In this document: piece by piece, positions 14,706 through 24,261 of the stretch
Numbering within the stretch: the first letter of the stretch is position 1
How the letters are laid out: each line of letters opens with the position of its first letter
From: Algoriphagus boritolerans DSM 17298 = JCM 18970
GTDB taxonomy: Bacteria; Bacteroidota; Bacteroidia; Cytophagales; Cyclobacteriaceae
Length of the DNA: 61,453 bases
Assembly (NCBI RefSeq): GCF_900108085.1
Contig: NZ_FNVR01000025.1
Span: 1-61,453 of the forward strand
Reading direction: 5' to 3'
Position numbers and translations under genes: made by a program
Notes under the pieces: model-generated
Seen by the model: the letters and a program-made list of their open reading frames with translations, nothing else
Database searches by the model: none
Told to the model about the DNA's origin: nothing

Positions 14706-16403
14706 TTGGACGATAACTACATCAAACATCGGTATGCCCCAATAATTCCCAGCAAGGATGAATGGCCGGTGGTGAAATTAGCCCGAGAGCGAAGGGAGTT
14801 TGTTAAAAAAGTCGCGGATCTGGCAGAGTCTAGGGTACTTGGATTGACAGGAAAAAATCACGAGATTCTTAAGGAAGAGCTTGAAACGACGCTTTATCGG
14901 GAAAAACTTCGAGTCAAGCAAAATCCATGGGCCGTGGATCCGTATGATGAGGATTCATTTTGGAACGAAGTGAGGTCTTCTTTGCTTCAGGTTAATACGG
15001 ACTTGTCACTTGACAAAAACAAGCGATTTCAGGCCTATCAAAAAATTCTTCACCGAATCACCTCCCGCTACGCAGAAGAGATAGCTTCCAATTTCAAAGC
15101 ATCTCATTACAAGTTTACCCGAAGTGTGGTTACTTATGGTTTTTCCCGATTGCTGAATGCCGCAAGGGTCAAAGGGATTAAGTCAATCTTCAGCAATCAA
15201 TACTCACTCCAGGATAAAATTCAGATTACAGGACAAACGGATCAGATACGTGATTTGGCCACGAAAGGTACGATCGTCATGGTTCCCACTCATTTTTCCA
15301 ATCTTGACAGTATCTTGATCGGATGGATTATTTCTGTCTTGGGAATGCCTCCTTTTATCTATGGGGCTGGATTGAACCTGTTCAATATTTCAATTTTCGC
15401 CTATTTCATGAATGCCCTGGGTGCGTACAAGGTAGATCGGAGAAAGAAAAATCTGATGTATTTGGAAACGTTGAAAACTTACTCCAAGGAAGCGATTCAG
15501 TTTGGATGTCATAGTTTATTCTTTCCCGGAGGAACTCGCTCCCGGAGTGGAATGATTGAGTCTAAACTTAAGTTGGGCTTATTGAGCACGGCCATAGAAG
15601 CGCAGCGGGCTAATTTTCAGAATGGGATCAATGACATCTCCGGGAAAATCTTCATCGTACCCGTTACGATCAATTACCACTTTGTCTTGGAAGCACCAAG
15701 TTTGATTCGTGATCACCTGAGCAGCACCGGGCAAGAGCGGTACTACAAGGAAAATGATGAATTTTCCACGTCTTACAAGATTTTCAAATTTTTGCTCAAG
15801 TTTTTTACCAAAGGCTCTGATATATCTGTCTCGATAGGTCGGGCCATGGATGTCTTGGGCAACTATGTAGATCAGGATGGAAACAGCCTAGATAAACGAG
15901 GCAGGCAGATCGATACCCGGGATTATTTTATTTCAGATGGTAAAATTACCGTGGATCAGCAGCGGGAAGAAGAATATACCCATATGCTCGGAAAGCGGAT
16001 AGTGGAGGAGTTTCATAAAATCAACCGCGTTTTCAGCTCTCATTTGGTGGCGTTTGTCGGTTTTGAATTGATTAAAGCAAAGAATAACAAGCTTGATATT
16101 TTTGATCTTATCAGATTACCCGAGGAGTACATTTCGATTTCCTATGAAGAGTTCAAGGTTGCTTGCCAACGCGTGATGGATCGGATATTGGAGCTGAAAG
16201 CTCAAGGAATGATCGATATTGCCCCGCACATGAAACGAACCATGGACGAGATTATCACGCATGGAATTGACAATGTGGGGATGTATCACGCCAAAAGACC
16301 GCTGATTAGGGATAATCAAGGTTACATTACTACTGAAGATATGAGTTTGCTTTATTTTTACCACAATAGACTTCACGGATATGGCCTTGAGAAACTCTTC
16401 TAA
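14706..16403 (+). CDS. Glycerol-3-phosphate / 1-acylglycerol-phosphate acyltransferase (PlsB-like)
   Basis: 565 aa, with a TTG start because a stop codon lies five codons upstream and no ATG precedes the conserved region. The acyltransferase block is central: VPTHFSNLDSILIGW (HxxxxD variant, H-F-S-N-L-D), a hydrophobic segment, then FFPGGTRSRSG, the glycerol-phosphate-binding motif. Length and position are closer to PlsB-type enzymes than to short PlsC. It should transfer an acyl group in phospholipid synthesis at the inner membrane. It overlaps gpsA by 23 bases, and GpsA makes its substrate glycerol-3-phosphate, a strong functional link. Confidence 0.85.
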   Translation: MDDNYIKHRYAPIIPSKDEWPVVKLARERREFVKKVADLAESRVLGLTGKNHEILKEELETTLYREKLRVKQNPWAVDPYDEDSFWNEVRSSLLQVNTDLSLDKNKRFQAYQKILHRITSRYAEEIASNFKASHYKFTRSVVTYGFSRLLNAARVKGIKSIFSNQYSLQDKIQITGQTDQIRDLATKGTIVMVPTHFSNLDSILIGWIISVLGMPPFIYGAGLNLFNISIFAYFMNALGAYKVDRRKKNLMYLETLKTYSKEAIQFGCHSLFFPGGTRSRSGMIESKLKLGLLSTAIEAQRANFQNGINDISGKIFIVPVTINYHFVLEAPSLIRDHLSSTGQERYYKENDEFSTSYKIFKFLLKFFTKGSDISVSIGRAMDVLGNYVDQDGNSLDKRGRQIDTRDYFISDGKITVDQQREEEYTHMLGKRIVEEFHKINRVFSSHLVAFVGFELIKAKNNKLDIFDLIRLPEEYISISYEEFKVACQRVMDRILELKAQGMIDIAPHMKRTMDEIITHGIDNVGMYHAKRPLIRDNQGYITTEDMSLLYFYHNRLHGYGLEKLF

Positions 16404-17439
16404 GCCCAAAAGAATTGGGGTAGTAGGCGTTGGAAGCTTTGGAACTGCCATAGCCAACATGCTTGCAGAAAAAAATGAGGTCATGGTGTATGCCCGAAAA
16501 GAGGAGGTCGTCGAAGAAATCAATACCGCTCATCGTACCTCCGGGAGGGAAATTCATCCTGCTATTCGGGCCACTTTTAGTCCTGAAGCGCTTTGCAAAT
16601 CCTGCAATGTTCTCTTTTTTATGATTCCATCTTCTGCATTCCTTGAAGTAGTGAGAAATTTTGGCCCTTTTCTTTATCCCTATCATCTAATCATCCACGG
16701 TACCAAAGGCCTCGCTTTAAATCTTGGTCCCAATGATTCCCTGGAAACCGTTCAAAAGCTCAAGAGAAACCAAATTCTCACCATGAGTGAGGTGCTTCTT
16801 CAGGAGACAGTAGCAGTAAGAGTGGGCTGCTTGGCTGGTCCAAACATATCGAAGGAATTAAGTCTGGGCCATCCGGCGGCAACTGTCATAGCCAGCAGGT
16901 ATAACGAAGTCATATTGGAAGGCCAACGTTTGCTTCGATCCGAAAAATTTCAAGTGTATGGCAACTCGGATATCATCGGAGTCGAGCTCAGCGGCGTACT
17001 CAAAAATATCATTGCTATTGCTGCAGGGGCGTTAGCAGGGTTGGGATTGGGAGAAAATGCCAAAGGATTGCTCATCTCAAGAGGCTTGGTGGAGATGGTT
17101 CACTTGAGCAAAGCGCTCGGCGGAAGTGTACAGGCAGTCGTGGGATTGGCAGGTATAGGCGATTTGGTAACAACCTGTAATTCAGTAGATTCCAGAAATT
17201 TCACAGTCGGTTTTCGTCTTGCAAAAGGTGAATCTCTGGATCAAATTTTAGGCTCTATGGATGAAGTAGCGGAAGGTGTGAATACAATCCGGGTAATGGA
17301 TGCTTTTATCAAAACCGCCGGAATTCGCGCACCGATCACTGAGAATCTTCACCGCGTGCTTTTTGAGGACCTGGCTATAGAAGATGCGCTTCAATTTCTA
17401 ATGAAGTATCCGTTTAGTGTGGATGTGGATTTTGTATAG
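16381..17439 (+). CDS. gpsA: NAD(P)-dependent glycerol-3-phosphate dehydrogenase
   Basis: 352 aa. The Rossmann motif GVVGVGSFGTAIANMLA lies at about residues 13-29, IHGTKGL follows, the catalytic lysine is in GVLKNIIAIAAG, and the C-terminal domain has GLAGIGDLVTTC and SRNFTVG. It reduces dihydroxyacetone phosphate to sn-glycerol-3-phosphate for phospholipid synthesis. The ATG lies inside the end of the acyltransferase gene, so the two are probably cotranslated. Its extended N-terminus (MALRNSSKPKR) is dispensable, but no later start is better. Confidence 0.93.
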   Translation: MALRNSSKPKRIGVVGVGSFGTAIANMLAEKNEVMVYARKEEVVEEINTAHRTSGREIHPAIRATFSPEALCKSCNVLFFMIPSSAFLEVVRNFGPFLYPYHLIIHGTKGLALNLGPNDSLETVQKLKRNQILTMSEVLLQETVAVRVGCLAGPNISKELSLGHPAATVIASRYNEVILEGQRLLRSEKFQVYGNSDIIGVELSGVLKNIIAIAAGALAGLGLGENAKGLLISRGLVEMVHLSKALGGSVQAVVGLAGIGDLVTTCNSVDSRNFTVGFRLAKGESLDQILGSMDEVAEGVNTIRVMDAFIKTAGIRAPITENLHRVLFEDLAIEDALQFLMKYPFSVDVDFV

Positions 17440-17461
17440 TAAATAGCTCTAAATTAGAATT

Positions 17462-17647
17462 ATGGAATTACGCTATCTGACCAAGGAGGAGAGTAACCAA
17501 ATTCGAGAAAGGGAATTTTTGGCATTAACACCAGCAGAGCGGTTTTTTGCCTTCTTGGAACTTAGCAGAAGGATAAATCGACTGTTTCCTTCCAAAGTTA
17601 CTTTTGAGGAGCGCACCAAAGGAAATTTCATTCTGAAGAGGAAATAA
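17462..17647 (+). CDS. Small hypothetical protein coupled to a nucleotidyltransferase
   Basis: 61 aa, highly charged, mostly helical by composition (LTPAERFFAFLELSRRINRLF), no membrane segment or signal. I recognise no domain. Its TAA overlaps the ATG of the nucleotidyltransferase gene (TAATG), and small partners of this sort often accompany solitary nucleotidyltransferases in Bacteroidota. The pairing suggests a complex, possibly toxin-antitoxin-like, but nothing in the sequence proves that. Confidence 0.6.
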   Translation: MELRYLTKEESNQIREREFLALTPAERFFAFLELSRRINRLFPSKVTFEERTKGNFILKRK

Positions 17648-18120
17648 TGACTCAGATTTGGAAAGAAGCTATCAGCCATTTTATTGAACTAGCAACTAAG
17701 CATGGAGTGAAAATGCTCCTTATTGGAGGGGGTGCTGTTAATTTTCACGGGTATCAACGGCATTCAGCAGATGTGGATTTTTGGATAAAAATTGATGATG
17801 AGAATTTCAGGAATTTGGTATTGGTTTTTCAGGAAATGGGATTTGAAATAGATTCATTTCCCAATGAGGTTAAAGAGAGATTAAAAAATGTTTCCGTCAA
17901 ATTCACACCTGAAGATCTCGATCTTGAATTGATAACCAGATTTGAAATTGGAAAGACTTTCGAAGAAGCCTATGAATCTTCTGAAAGCGTTGAAGTAGTC
18001 GGCTTTCCGCTTAGGAAGTGGCGGGTTTTAAGCTTCAATGACTTAATAGAAAGTAAACGAAGGGCTGCCAGACCAAAAGATTTGCTAGACATCGAAGAAC
18101 TAAAAAAGAAGTCTAATTGA
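17647..18120 (+). CDS. Nucleotidyltransferase-fold protein
   Basis: 157 aa. The fold signature is LIGGGAVNFHGYQRHSADVDFWI: GGG at residues 27-29 and the metal-binding D42-x-D44, as in MNT/AbiEii-type nucleotidyltransferases. The C-terminus has FNDLIESKRRAARPKDLLDIEEL, typical of proteins in the AbiEii / DUF6036-like group, where the K-(x)5-RPKD segment follows the catalytic domain. Likely transfers a nucleotide to a protein or RNA. The gene overlaps its 61-aa partner and follows gpsA. Confidence 0.75.
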   Translation: MTQIWKEAISHFIELATKHGVKMLLIGGGAVNFHGYQRHSADVDFWIKIDDENFRNLVLVFQEMGFEIDSFPNEVKERLKNVSVKFTPEDLDLELITRFEIGKTFEEAYESSESVEVVGFPLRKWRVLSFNDLIESKRRAARPKDLLDIEELKKKSN

Positions 18121-18129
18121 CTTGTTCAT

Positions 18130-19302
18130 TTACATTCCTGTAGCAGGAAGCAACTTAATCAGGAGCCCTGTCCCCTCTGTGATCGCATAGATGTAGCCAT
18201 CCGGACTTTGGGATACTTGTCGTACCCTACCAATACCTTGCAATAGTTTTTCTTCACCTGTTGCGCGAGTCCCATCCATCTCCACACGAGCGATGTGAGT
18301 ACCTGCTAGTGCAGCTACCAGTATGTTTCCTTTCCAAGCTGGATAGTTATCCGAAGTCACCAAAGTCATCCCACAGGTAGCAATAGATGGCACCCAATAT
18401 TTTACCGGCTGTTCCATTCCTTCCTTTTCAGTAAGATCAGTAATTGGAGTTCCGTTGTAGTTGATTCCATAGGTTATAACAGGCCAACCGTAATTCTTTC
18501 CTTTTTCAATCAGATTAAGTTCATCCCCACCTCTGGGTCCGTGTTCGACTGACCAGAGACGATTATTGACTTGGTCGAAAATCATTCCCTGAGGATTGCG
18601 GTTTCCAAATGTCCAGATGGATGGGATGGCATTTTCAGTATTCACGAATGGATTGTCTGTAGGAATTCTGCCGTCGTCATGAATCCGGTGCACCTTGCCG
18701 TGTGAATTGCTTAGGTTTTGAGCATTGTTCTGACTGCCGCGCTCACCGTTGGTGAAGAATAGAAAGTTTTGATTGTCAAAAACGATTCGGCTTCCATAAT
18801 GTGTGCCGCCGTTCCAGGCCGGAGTAGTGACGATGAGGTCTTCAAAAGATGTTGCAGTATTGCCATTAAGTTTGAACCGGGCTATGGTAGTGGCACCGCC
18901 TCCGGGAACTGGCTTGGCGTAAGCGATATAAATCCAGCCGTTTTGGGCATAATCCGGATGAGCTGTGATATCAAGCAGGCCTGCCTGCCCCTTGGCATAG
19001 ACAGCAGGGAGCCCTTGGACTCGCTGACCTGTAAACTCATCTTTATCAAAAATCAGTATTTCCCCTTTGCGTTCGGTTATCAGCATTTTTCCATCTCCTA
19101 GCCAGGTCATACCCCAGGGGTTTTGTAAATCGGAGTAGAGTGTATCTACTTTAATGGACATTTTTTCAGTTTCTGTGGAAAATTGAAATTCTGTCAAAGG
19201 AGCCTCGGGTGTTCCATCTTCTACTTTGGGCGTACAGGATTTAGCAATAGTACTCACTCCTAAAAAAATCAGTATCGCAAGTATTATTTTTATTGGATTC
19301 AT
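18130..19302 (-). CDS. PQQ-dependent sugar dehydrogenase lipoprotein (copy 1)
   Basis: 390 aa. A lipoprotein signal with the Cys at residue 23 (AKSCTPK) is followed by a six-bladed propeller of the soluble glucose/sorbosone dehydrogenase family: NPWGMTWLGDGKMLITERKGEI, AGLLDITAHPDY, YIAYAKP, SRIVFDNQNFLFFTNGERG, WTFGNRNPQGM, EHGPRGGDELN and NYGWPVITYG. These motifs hold the PQQ and calcium ligands. It oxidises sugars in the periplasm and passes electrons to quinone or a cytochrome. It shares most motifs with the gene 173 bp upstream, so it is a tandem paralogue. Confidence 0.88.
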   Translation of the reverse strand: MNPIKIILAILIFLGVSTIAKSCTPKVEDGTPEAPLTEFQFSTETEKMSIKVDTLYSDLQNPWGMTWLGDGKMLITERKGEILIFDKDEFTGQRVQGLPAVYAKGQAGLLDITAHPDYAQNGWIYIAYAKPVPGGGATTIARFKLNGNTATSFEDLIVTTPAWNGGTHYGSRIVFDNQNFLFFTNGERGSQNNAQNLSNSHGKVHRIHDDGRIPTDNPFVNTENAIPSIWTFGNRNPQGMIFDQVNNRLWSVEHGPRGGDELNLIEKGKNYGWPVITYGINYNGTPITDLTEKEGMEQPVKYWVPSIATCGMTLVTSDNYPAWKGNILVAALAGTHIARVEMDGTRATGEEKLLQGIGRVRQVSQSPDGYIYAITEGTGLLIKLLPATGM

Positions 19303-19423
19303 GCTCAGTCAATTTGATTTCAATTTACCAGAACGTCAGGATTCAAACTCAGGTTTTTAAATATACTTTCCTGTATTTCTTCCTAAGGAAGAATTTACGT
19401 TTGATTTCCAATAATGGCTTAAA

Positions 19424-19456
19424 CAAAAAAAGACCTCCAAGTTTCCCCGGAGGTCT
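19424..19456 (-). terminator. Terminator after sugar dehydrogenase copy 2
   Basis: AGACCTCC (19431-19438) pairs perfectly with GGAGGTCT (19449-19456) around a 10-base loop. The A run on the left reads as a T run on the minus strand. It separates the two paralogous dehydrogenases, so each probably has its own transcript. Confidence 0.85.
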
Positions 19457-19475
19457 CATCATCATGATTTGATCT

Positions 19476-20636
19476 TTATCCGATCGGAATAAACTTCACC
19501 ATAAGTCCGGTTAACTCGGTGATGGCATAAATGTATCCATCAGGACTTTCTGCCACTTGACGAACCCTTCCGATTCCCGGCACCAGCTTTTCTTCAGCGA
19601 TGTGCTTGTTGTCTTTTAAAACTACCCTGGCAATGTGTTGTTTAGCTAGAGCAGCTACTAGGATGTTACCCTTCCAACCTGGATATCGGTCAGAGTTTAC
19701 GACAGTAATACCGCAGGTAGCAATGGAGGGTACCCAATAATGTACAGGTTGCTCCATACCGGGTTTTTCTGAGGTTTCAGCCAAAATGGTACCGTTGTAG
19801 TTAATCCCATAAGTGATCACAGGCCAGCCGTAGTTTTTACCTTTTTCAATGATATTCAACTCGTCACCGCCTTTCGGGCCATGTTCTGCCTCCCAGAGCG
19901 TGTTGGTGGCCTTGTCAAAATACAGGCCCTGCGGGTTTCTGTTTCCATAGCTCCAGATAGAAGCTACTGCACCTACTGAATCCACAAAAGGATTGTCACT
20001 TGGAATGGTGCCATCGTCATTTATCCGGTGGATTTTTCCATGCGCATTGGTCAGGTCTTGGGCATTCATCGGTATGTTGCCCTTGTCTCCATTTGAGAAA
20101 TACAGATATCCTTCGTTGTCAAATACGATTCTGCTACCGAAGTGTCGACCGCCTTTCCAAGATGGTCCTGCGGTAATCAGATCTTCTTGCTCCACGGCCT
20201 TATTACCATCCAGCTTGAATCGCATAATAGTAGTGGCGGCAGTGCTGTCTTCGAAATTTTTTGCGTAAGCGATGTAAATCCAGCCATTTTCAGCATGTTT
20301 TGGATGGGCAGCGACATCCAAGAGCCCAGCTTGATTTACCAAATGAACCTCAGGAAGTCCTTCGATTTTCTCACCGGTAAATTTGTCGTCCTTAAAAATC
20401 AAAATTTCTCCTTTTCGCTCAGTGACCAACATTCTGCCATCAGAAAGCCAAGTCATGCCCCAAGGATTCTCAAATTCGCTGTAGAGGGTGTCTACTTTGA
20501 TCAATAATCGTTCGGTTTGCGTAGCGAAAGCTTCGGCATTGGATGTTTCAGCAGTTTCTTTTGGTCCACAGGAGGTCCAAAGCGAAGCTGAACCCAGCAT
20601 CATTGCCAGGGCTAAATAAAGTTTGTTTGAATTCAT
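19476..20636 (-). CDS. PQQ-dependent sugar dehydrogenase lipoprotein (copy 2)
   Basis: 386 aa, same architecture as the neighbouring copy: lipoprotein Cys at residue 23 (WTSCGPK), then NPWGMTWLSDGRMLVTERKG, AGLLDVAAHPKH, GSRIVFDNEGYLYFSNGDKG, WSYGNRNPQGLYFD, EHGPKGGDELNIIE and NYGWPVITYG. It keeps the same predicted PQQ/calcium ligands. Differences concentrate in loops (DFEDSTAAT versus PVPGGGAT), suggesting different sugars or redox partners. No PQQ synthesis gene is in the window, so cofactor may be supplied from outside or encoded elsewhere. Confidence 0.88.
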   Translation of the reverse strand: MNSNKLYLALAMMLGSASLWTSCGPKETAETSNAEAFATQTERLLIKVDTLYSEFENPWGMTWLSDGRMLVTERKGEILIFKDDKFTGEKIEGLPEVHLVNQAGLLDVAAHPKHAENGWIYIAYAKNFEDSTAATTIMRFKLDGNKAVEQEDLITAGPSWKGGRHFGSRIVFDNEGYLYFSNGDKGNIPMNAQDLTNAHGKIHRINDDGTIPSDNPFVDSVGAVASIWSYGNRNPQGLYFDKATNTLWEAEHGPKGGDELNIIEKGKNYGWPVITYGINYNGTILAETSEKPGMEQPVHYWVPSIATCGITVVNSDRYPGWKGNILVAALAKQHIARVVLKDNKHIAEEKLVPGIGRVRQVAESPDGYIYAITELTGLMVKFIPIG

Positions 20637-20698
20637 GGTTTCGGAATTTTCAGCTTCTAAGTTAATGCGAAAGATTCGAAATCAGAATAAAATCTTGT

Positions 20699-21745
20699 TT
20701 AGCGGCTAAATGTGTGGATTTCTGACTCAGTCTTTTGCATGAACTGTTCCGCTGCCTCTACCATGACTTTGGAGCCGATCAATAGTGGCGTGCGTTGATG
20801 GAGTGCTTTCGGTTGAATATCCAAAATTCTACTTTCCCCATCACTTGCTTTTCCGCCTGCCTGCTCTATGATAAAGGCCAGTGCATTGGCTTCATACAAA
20901 AGGCGAAGCTTTCCGTTTGGGTTAGAAAAAGTGGCTGGATAGAGGTAAATTCCTCCCTTTAGGAGATTTCTGTGGAAATCCGCCACCAAGCTACCGATGT
21001 ACCGGGATTGATATTTTTTTACCTTACAATCTCTCACATAGGCTTTGATCCCTGATTGCCACTCCAGTTCCATTCCTTCATTGATGGAGTAGATTTTTCC
21101 TGTTTCAGGGGCTTTGATATCTGGGTGAGAAAGGAAAAACTCCCCCAAACTGGCCTCATAAGTAAAACCACTGACTCCGCAGCCAGTGGTGTAAACCAAC
21201 ATGGTGGAAGAACCATAAAGGACATAGCCTGCAGCGACTTGTTGGCTTCCTGGCTGCATGATGTCCTCACTCGTAATTGGGCTTCCTATCGGGGTTTTTC
21301 TTCGGTAAATCGAAAAAATCGTCCCGATGCTGATGTTGACATCGATATTGGAACTGCCATCCAGCGGGTCAATGGCGACGACATATTTGCCTGATTTATT
21401 TTGCAGATCTATCACGGCATCCTCTTCCTCGGATACAATGGCACAGACTTCGCCGCCCTTGCTCAGGGCACGCATAAATCGAATATTGGCCACCACGTCG
21501 AGCTTCTGCTGCTCTTCGCCTTGTACGTTTGTCTGACCAAAAGCTCCGCCGATATTGGATAATCCGGCTCGGTTGGTTTCTCGATTGACTATCTTCGCTG
21601 CCAGTGCGATGTCACGCAGTAGTTGTGACAGTTCGCCTGAAGCGAATGGAAAATCACCTTGCTTAAGTTTGATGTAGCGATCGAGCGTGATGCCGACTGA
21701 ATAGGCCAAGGAATTCTGATCGGCCTGATAGGGGAAAGTTTTCAT
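20699..21745 (-). CDS. fbp: Fructose-1,6-bisphosphatase class 1
   Basis: 348 aa, standard class I length. The metal-binding signature [12 protein letters not shown] and the upstream EEDA acidic site (VSEEEDAVI) are present, as are the substrate residues in [24 protein letters not shown] and [24 protein letters not shown]. It hydrolyses fructose-1,6-bisphosphate in gluconeogenesis. It is divergent from the aspartokinase gene at 21802, with only 56 bp between the starts, so the promoters must overlap. Confidence 0.95.
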   Translation of the reverse strand: MKTFPYQADQNSLAYSVGITLDRYIKLKQGDFPFASGELSQLLRDIALAAKIVNRETNRAGLSNIGGAFGQTNVQGEEQQKLDVVANIRFMRALSKGGEVCAIVSEEEDAVIDLQNKSGKYVVAIDPLDGSSNIDVNISIGTIFSIYRRKTPIGSPITSEDIMQPGSQQVAAGYVLYGSSTMLVYTTGCGVSGFTYEASLGEFFLSHPDIKAPETGKIYSINEGMELEWQSGIKAYVRDCKVKKYQSRYIGSLVADFHRNLLKGGIYLYPATFSNPNGKLRLLYEANALAFIIEQAGGKASDGESRILDIQPKALHQRTPLLIGSKVMVEAAEQFMQKTESEIHTFSR

Positions 21746-21801
21746 TCTAGGAAAAGTGCAATTATTGGGTTTATACTTCCGAAAATTAGGAATAAATTCT
21801 T

Positions 21802-23070
21802 ATGGCAAAAACAGTGATTTACAAATTTGGAGGCGCATCGGTCAAAGATGCGGATTCCGTAAGAAACTTAGCTGAAATTCTCCGTAATCGATTGCGAAAA
21901 AACCTGATCATAGTGGTTTCTGCAATGGGAAAAACGACCAATAGCCTGGAGTCTATCCTGGCCTTGAAGTTGGAGGGAAAGGATTATTATGAGAATAGTG
22001 CAATTTTAAAAGATTATCATCTCCGGCTTTGCCGGGAGTTGTTTCCTCGGGACCATGCAATTTTTCCAAAATTGGAAAACCTGTTCGTGCAGTTGGAAAA
22101 TGATCTTGAGAAAGTGCTTACTCCTCAAAACTACGACGAGTTTTATGACCGGATTGTCAGTTTCGGAGAGTTGGTGTCGACTCGAATAGTTGCTGAATTT
22201 TTGTGTCTTCAGGGCTTGATCGTGTTGTGGCAAGATGCGAGAGAAGTCATCTACACCAATTCCGATTTTCGCTTTGCAAAGATTGACTGGACGAAAACAC
22301 GGAAATCCTGTCAGGAAAAATGGAAACCTTTGCTCGAAAATTTCCCGATTTTGACCCAAGGATTTATCGGATCCGATCCGAGAGGAAGAACTACTACTCT
22401 TGGAAGGGAAGGCTCTGATTTTACGGCCGCCATTCTTGCTACATGTCTGGACGCGGGTTCGGTTACAATTTGGAAAGATGTCCCCGGAGTTTTGAATGCC
22501 GATCCCAAGCTTTTCTTAAATACCAAAAAATTTGATGAATTAAGCTATCGGGAAGCGGCTGAGATGACTTATTTCGGTGCATCTGTGATTCATCCCAAAA
22601 CGATCAAACCTCTGGCGAATGCCAGTATTCCGCTTTTTGTCAAGTCTTTCCTGGATCCTGAAGCTACCGGAACGATAATTCATGAGCTTGCTGTTCCACA
22701 TCAGGTTCCTACTATTGTTTTAAAAAAAGACCAAGTTTTGGTCAGCTTCAAGGTGACTGATTTTACCTTCATCGAAGAAAAGCATATTCACCGAGTTTAT
22801 GAGCAGCTTCAGAAGCTAAAACTGCGGGTGAATATGCTGCAACTCTCCGCGATTAGTATTTCCATTGTGATCGATACGCAGTTGTTTAAATTGGATGAAT
22901 TGATCGCGATGCTGCGCGATGAGTTTGAGATTCGATACAATGAGGGCCTGGAATTACTGACAATTCTTCACCAAAGGGTGGAAGAAATTCCTCCAATGCT
23001 TGAAGGGTACGAAGCACTTTTGGAACAAGCTTCCCGAAACACATTTCAGGCAGTGCGAAGGAAAATATAG
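21802..23070 (+). CDS. Aspartate kinase with divergent regulatory domain
   Basis: 422 aa. The catalytic half is normal: KFGGASVKDADS at the N-terminus, VSAMGKTTN, SFGELVST, TTLGREGSDFTAAIL and WKDVPGVLNADP. After about residue 300 the ACT region is divergent, ending in EQASRNTFQAVRRKI, with none of the usual SM.N...G.L..I motif. It is the second of three aspartokinases in this window. The likely role is phosphorylation of aspartate for the diaminopimelate/lysine or methionine branch, possibly with altered feedback. It is divergent from fbp. Confidence 0.88.
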   Translation: MAKTVIYKFGGASVKDADSVRNLAEILRNRLRKNLIIVVSAMGKTTNSLESILALKLEGKDYYENSAILKDYHLRLCRELFPRDHAIFPKLENLFVQLENDLEKVLTPQNYDEFYDRIVSFGELVSTRIVAEFLCLQGLIVLWQDAREVIYTNSDFRFAKIDWTKTRKSCQEKWKPLLENFPILTQGFIGSDPRGRTTTLGREGSDFTAAILATCLDAGSVTIWKDVPGVLNADPKLFLNTKKFDELSYREAAEMTYFGASVIHPKTIKPLANASIPLFVKSFLDPEATGTIIHELAVPHQVPTIVLKKDQVLVSFKVTDFTFIEEKHIHRVYEQLQKLKLRVNMLQLSAISISIVIDTQLFKLDELIAMLRDEFEIRYNEGLELLTILHQRVEEIPPMLEGYEALLEQASRNTFQAVRRKI

Positions 23071-23157
23071 GGGATTTTTACTCCCTTAATTGAGCAGGCT
23101 TAATTCCTTCAGAGATTTTTATAACTTCATGAAGTCAAACCATAAACCTAATAACCC

Positions 23158-24261
23158 ATGGGTACAAGAAGAATTTTCCTTAAAAGAGCCGGATTTTCAA
23201 CCTTGGCTTTAAGTTTACCTTTTGCCGAAACACTTTCAGCTATGAATTTTGAACGAGATGATAAAATCCTTCGAGTCGCAATTATGGGACTTGGGAGCTA
23301 TGGAACCCGTGTCGCTGAGGCGATGGTCAACTGTCAGCGCGCAAAATTAGTGGGAGTAATCAGCGGGACTCCTTCCAAAGTGGAAACATGGAAACAGAAA
23401 TACGGTATCCCTGACAAAAACTGCTACCACTACGACAACTTTGACCAAATCAAGGATAACCCCGATATCGATGCGGTCTACGTCATTACACCAAATTCAC
23501 TTCACAAACCCTATTCGATCCGGGTTGCGAAAGCAGGGAAGCATGTGATCTGTGAAAAACCCATGGCACTCAATGCCGCTGAAGGTCAGGAAATGGTCGC
23601 AGCGTGCAAGGCTGCCGGAGTTCATTTGCTCGTTGGCTACCGGATGCACTTTGAGGCGAAGACTCAGGAAGTAGTCCGGCAGCAGCGCGCCGGAGAATTT
23701 GGAGAAACGCTGTTTTTTCAGGGATTGAGTGGATTTAGAATTGGTGATCCTACACAGTGGCGGTTAAATTATGAGCTGGCTGGTGGAGGATCAATGATGG
23801 ATATAGGAATCTATTCCATCAATGGTGCGCGCTACATGCTCGGTGAGGAACCGACCTGGGTGACTGCACAGGAAGTGAAGACAGACCCAGTCAAGTTCAA
23901 AGAAAATGTGGACGAAACGATCACTTTTCAGATGGGATTTCCATCCGGTGCTGTGGCTTCCTGTCTTTCCACTTATTCGCTTAATAACTTGGATAAGTTT
24001 TTCCTGAACGGGACCAAAGGCTTTGCCGAAATGCAACCTTCGACCGGATATGGGCCGATCAAAGCCTGGACTAACAAAGGTCCAGTCGAGGCCGAACACA
24101 TCACCCATCAGACTACACAGATGGATGAAATGGCAGCGATCATTCTAGATGGGAAAAAGCCAATGATTCCAGTAGACGGAGAAGAGGGGTTGAAGGACTT
24201 GGTAATCATAGATGCAATCTACAAGGCAGTGAAAACAGGGGAAAAGGTAATGATCTCCTAA
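23158..24261 (+). CDS. Gfo/Idh/MocA family oxidoreductase, twin-arginine-type leader
   Basis: 367 aa. The N-terminus MGTRRIFLKRAGFSTLALSLP carries RRxFLK followed by a hydrophobic stretch, a Tat export signal, so a folded NAD(P)-containing enzyme is probably exported. The Rossmann domain follows (VAIMGLGSYGTRVAEAM at about residues 40-56) and the catalytic EKPMALNAAEG. The C-terminal domain shows GGGSMMDIGIYSINGARYM. Family members oxidise or reduce sugars and sugar derivatives. Its stop overlaps by 4 bases the stop of the convergent GNAT gene. Confidence 0.88.
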   Translation: MGTRRIFLKRAGFSTLALSLPFAETLSAMNFERDDKILRVAIMGLGSYGTRVAEAMVNCQRAKLVGVISGTPSKVETWKQKYGIPDKNCYHYDNFDQIKDNPDIDAVYVITPNSLHKPYSIRVAKAGKHVICEKPMALNAAEGQEMVAACKAAGVHLLVGYRMHFEAKTQEVVRQQRAGEFGETLFFQGLSGFRIGDPTQWRLNYELAGGGSMMDIGIYSINGARYMLGEEPTWVTAQEVKTDPVKFKENVDETITFQMGFPSGAVASCLSTYSLNNLDKFFLNGTKGFAEMQPSTGYGPIKAWTNKGPVEAEHITHQTTQMDEMAAIILDGKKPMIPVDGEEGLKDLVIIDAIYKAVKTGEKVMIS

